64,000 nucleotides of DNA, taken from NCBI GenBank assembly GCA_031281345.1, contig JAITFN010000067.1, forward strand, positions 1-64,000, written 5' to 3'. Origin of the DNA: Candidatus Fibrimonadaceae bacterium. GTDB lineage: Bacteria > Fibrobacterota > Fibrobacteria > Fibrobacterales > Fibrobacteraceae. The notes below the pieces were generated by a model. That model ran no database searches. It saw nothing but the letters and a program-made list of their open reading frames with translations, and was not told the DNA's origin. Both the position numbers and the translations under genes were made by a program. Below are positions 61,492 to 64,000 of this stretch, piece after piece; position 1 is the stretch's first letter; the number at the start of each line of letters is the position of its first letter.

Positions 61492-63800
61492 TATTTTTAG
61501 AATCGGCAATACATTTCTGTTTGACTAGCTTTTATGAATTGACGAATTCTTACGGAATTTCGCTAATATTGCTATCCCTTGCTGTTAGCGCATTTCTTGC
61601 CCCTTTTTACTATTTAACCGGAATTTTAGAGAACAAGGAGCGTGCAATAAAACAAAGGCTAGAACCATTTATTCAAAAGATAAACACAATAAGAGATTCC
61701 AAAATAAGGCATTCTCAACTGAGAGAGCTTTACAAATCCTTTTCTTATTACCCGTTTTATGCACTCCGCTCGCTTGCAAGTTTGTTCATACAAATTCCAA
61801 TGCTGTTCGCCGCTTATGGAGTTCTAACAAAAAATCCGCTGAACGGAGAGCAATTTTTGTTCATAGGTGATCTTGGCAAACCAGACGTTTTGCTTTTTGG
61901 AATAAATTTATTGCCTATGGTGATGACAGCAATAAACATAGCCTCTGTTTTGCTCTCTGCAAAAGCCAACACCCCTGAACGCAGGCAGGGTATTTTTATA
62001 GCGATGCTGTTTTTCTTTATGCTCTATGACCAAAATGCTGCTCTTTTGATATATTGGAGCTTTAACCAGTTTTTCAATTTTGTAAGATATTTAATGGTTT
62101 GCAAATTGCCTAAAATAAAAATGCCTCCAACACTGAACTTTGATTTCGCTTGGCAATTTTTGTTGGTACTTTCAATACATTCTGTGCTCACTTCATTTGT
62201 GGGGCAAAAAATATCCGATGTGTATGCAATTTTTGCCGCGTTCATAGCCTTGCTCGTTTACAAAATCATCAAAAAAAGCAAAATTTATTTTTCGGTTCCT
62301 AATTTGAAAACCATAATCCTCAACATAAGTGTAATGGCATTTCCTGCTATTCTCATTTTCAAATCCAACGCTGTTTATTTTGATTTTGTGGACACAATTA
62401 TCTATGGAGCCGCTCTTCTGATTTTTTCAATTGCTGCTCCTTTCATTCTTTCTCCGAAATTTTCTGTTTCCTTTATTCTGGCTATAATGTTTTTGCCTAT
62501 GGTCAGGGAAATTACGCATTACACTAGCGAGTTGAGAATAGCATTTTGGGTTTTGTTTGTTGCAGCTTTGATATTCATTAACTCAATTATAAGGCAAAAA
62601 ACCGCCATTATGGTATTTTCTTTAATGGCCTCTGCTTATCTTTTGTTTTTTGTTGGGGATATAAGTTTAGGTTCCAAAAATCCTGGCGAAAAAATTGATA
62701 TTCCCAAAGAACTTTCTGAACTTGAATTAAAAGATTCTGCAAACATATATCTCTTTATGCACGATGCCTTTCCGCACAAAGATTATGCCGAGTATTTTAG
62801 CCTGCCACATTACGACAGTTTGATGAATCTTTTTGAGCGGAGCGATTTCAAAATATACGATGTCTATTCTATGTCAGATGCCACAATACCAACAATGTCT
62901 AGCGTTTTTGATTTTAACATAGATTATTTGACCAATATAAACAAAATACCAACCACAGGCAACAGAAATTATATAAGCTCTCTTAAAGATGCCGGAATTC
63001 AGGCAACTGTTTCGAAAAGCAGAGGTGATGATTTTTTCAGAGAAAGAATGGCCGGAAACAACATAACCAACATACTGTTGCAAAGCAAAGGTTACAGCAC
63101 AGGGAATTACAATCCTCACGACAGATATATATCCAGTGGAGAAAATTTTTACAATTTTGTATTACACGATGAAGTCACTTCTATGCATTTGCTGGAACCC
63201 AAAAATTTGATATTCAAAAATCTATTGAAAGCTACTTTAAATTCCACTATGGTGAGTACGACCAGACAATACCTTGTGAAAATGGCGGAACTTGCACAGA
63301 GCAATTCTGGTAAAGGCAAAGTTTTTGCATGGGGAATGGGGTGCCCTGGGCATTCCACTCTAGGGGCAATGGGAACAACGGAAAGAGAAATTCAGCTATT
63401 CTTGCCCGTTTACAATAAATGCCTTGCAGCTATGAAGGAAGAGATAGTAAAAGCGTCATCGAACAGCAATGCAATTGTGATTTTTATGAGCGACCACGGT
63501 TTGTTTTTCGTAGATGACGGAGACAGATTTCCAAAAAACTACGATTTCGGTAAAACCGACTATATGAAATTTCGGGACATATTCGGGGCATTTATGGCAG
63601 TTCGCTGGCCAAACAAAGAAAAAGCATCCGAATATGATAGTGAATTTTATGTTTCGCAAGATCTCTTTCCTATTGTTTTTGCTTATCTCTTTGATAGCGA
63701 AATTCCATTGAAGCATAAAATTCAAAATACCGAACTGAGGCTAGGTCCCCATAAATTTGATAAAGGCATTTTTTATAGAGATTTTTACAAAGGAGAATAG
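61488..63800 (+). CDS. YidC/Oxa1-like N-terminal membrane domain fused to a sulfatase/alkaline-phosphatase-superfamily domain
   Basis: N-term 'GISLILLSLAVSAFLAPFYYLTGILENKERAIKQRLEPFIQKI..LRELYKSFSYYPFYALRSLASLFIQIPMLFAAYGVL'; C-term 'YLFMHDAFPHKDY', 'ATIPTMSSVF', 'VIFMSDHGLFF'. Confidence 0.75.
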   Translation: MIFLESAIHFCLTSFYELTNSYGISLILLSLAVSAFLAPFYYLTGILENKERAIKQRLEPFIQKINTIRDSKIRHSQLRELYKSFSYYPFYALRSLASLFIQIPMLFAAYGVLTKNPLNGEQFLFIGDLGKPDVLLFGINLLPMVMTAINIASVLLSAKANTPERRQGIFIAMLFFFMLYDQNAALLIYWSFNQFFNFVRYLMVCKLPKIKMPPTLNFDFAWQFLLVLSIHSVLTSFVGQKISDVYAIFAAFIALLVYKIIKKSKIYFSVPNLKTIILNISVMAFPAILIFKSNAVYFDFVDTIIYGAALLIFSIAAPFILSPKFSVSFILAIMFLPMVREITHYTSELRIAFWVLFVAALIFINSIIRQKTAIMVFSLMASAYLLFFVGDISLGSKNPGEKIDIPKELSELELKDSANIYLFMHDAFPHKDYAEYFSLPHYDSLMNLFERSDFKIYDVYSMSDATIPTMSSVFDFNIDYLTNINKIPTTGNRNYISSLKDAGIQATVSKSRGDDFFRERMAGNNITNILLQSKGYSTGNYNPHDRYISSGENFYNFVLHDEVTSMHLLEPKNLIFKNLLKATLNSTMVSTTRQYLVKMAELAQSNSGKGKVFAWGMGCPGHSTLGAMGTTEREIQLFLPVYNKCLAAMKEEIVKASSNSNAIVIFMSDHGLFFVDDGDRFPKNYDFGKTDYMKFRDIFGAFMAVRWPNKEKASEYDSEFYVSQDLFPIVFAYLFDSEIPLKHKIQNTELRLGPHKFDKGIFYRDFYKGE

Positions 63801-63802
63801 GA

Positions 63803-64000
63803 ATGAATTTTGGAAGCAAAAAAGGCTACTTAGACCCTGGTACAGGCAATGCCTTGTTTGCCGCATTATTTGGCATTATTGGAAGCGTTGTTTATTTTGC
63901 CAAAAATCTTTTTTATAGAATTAAGGGTCAAAAGCAAGAGGTGTTTGAATGCGATTTGGCAATTTTCAGTGAAGGGAAAATGTATTGGATTTATTTCAAG
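63803..64000 (+). CDS. Small membrane protein (YLDPGTGN motif), open at window end
   Basis: ATG 2 nt after previous stop with SD 'aggag'; 66 codons open to the edge. Confidence 0.65.
   Translation, partial: MNFGSKKGYLDPGTGNALFAALFGIIGSVVYFAKNLFYRIKGQKQEVFECDLAIFSEGKMYWIYFK

Overview
The window looks like a Fibrobacter-type (Fibrobacterota) chromosome. Support: three FISUMP-type traces (Fibrobacter succinogenes major paralogous domain, '...NQTWMAENLN...CYDN...YGRLY(N/D)WATAM...CPSGWH(L/I)PS...SVRCVQ(N/D)'), a Cel51A-like GH51 cellulase and serine-rich linkers. Housekeeping blocks: mreB-mreC-mreD-PBP2-rodA, ptsH-ptsI, uvrB/sod, ligA/LRR/frr, proB, ybeY, glyA, nuoN and tRNA-Ser(GCU). Accessory content: four toxin-antitoxin loci, FISUMP and related lipoproteins (two with long poly-C tracts upstream), several dispersed small repeat families, and an Mpi-family serine invertase between a GH2 and a GH51 glycosidase. 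The window ends in a tightly coupled 2-aminoethylphosphonate (AEP) operon that includes an unusual YidC-like/sulfatase-fold fusion. Main leads: (1) the AEP biosynthesis, activation and putative transfer operon; (2) a ~2.7 kb lipoprotein/TA cassette inserted at the overlapping 3' ends of a macB-like gene and uvrB, bounded by 33-bp direct repeats that regenerate both C-termini; (3) a 35-bp repeat bracketing TA modules; (4) FISUMP/lipoprotein chimerism plus homopolymeric phase-variation candidates; (5) a recurrent TATATT box 6-8 nt upstream of ATG, suggesting many leaderless mRNAs. All calls are from reading the sequence and the supplied ORFs; no database search was run.
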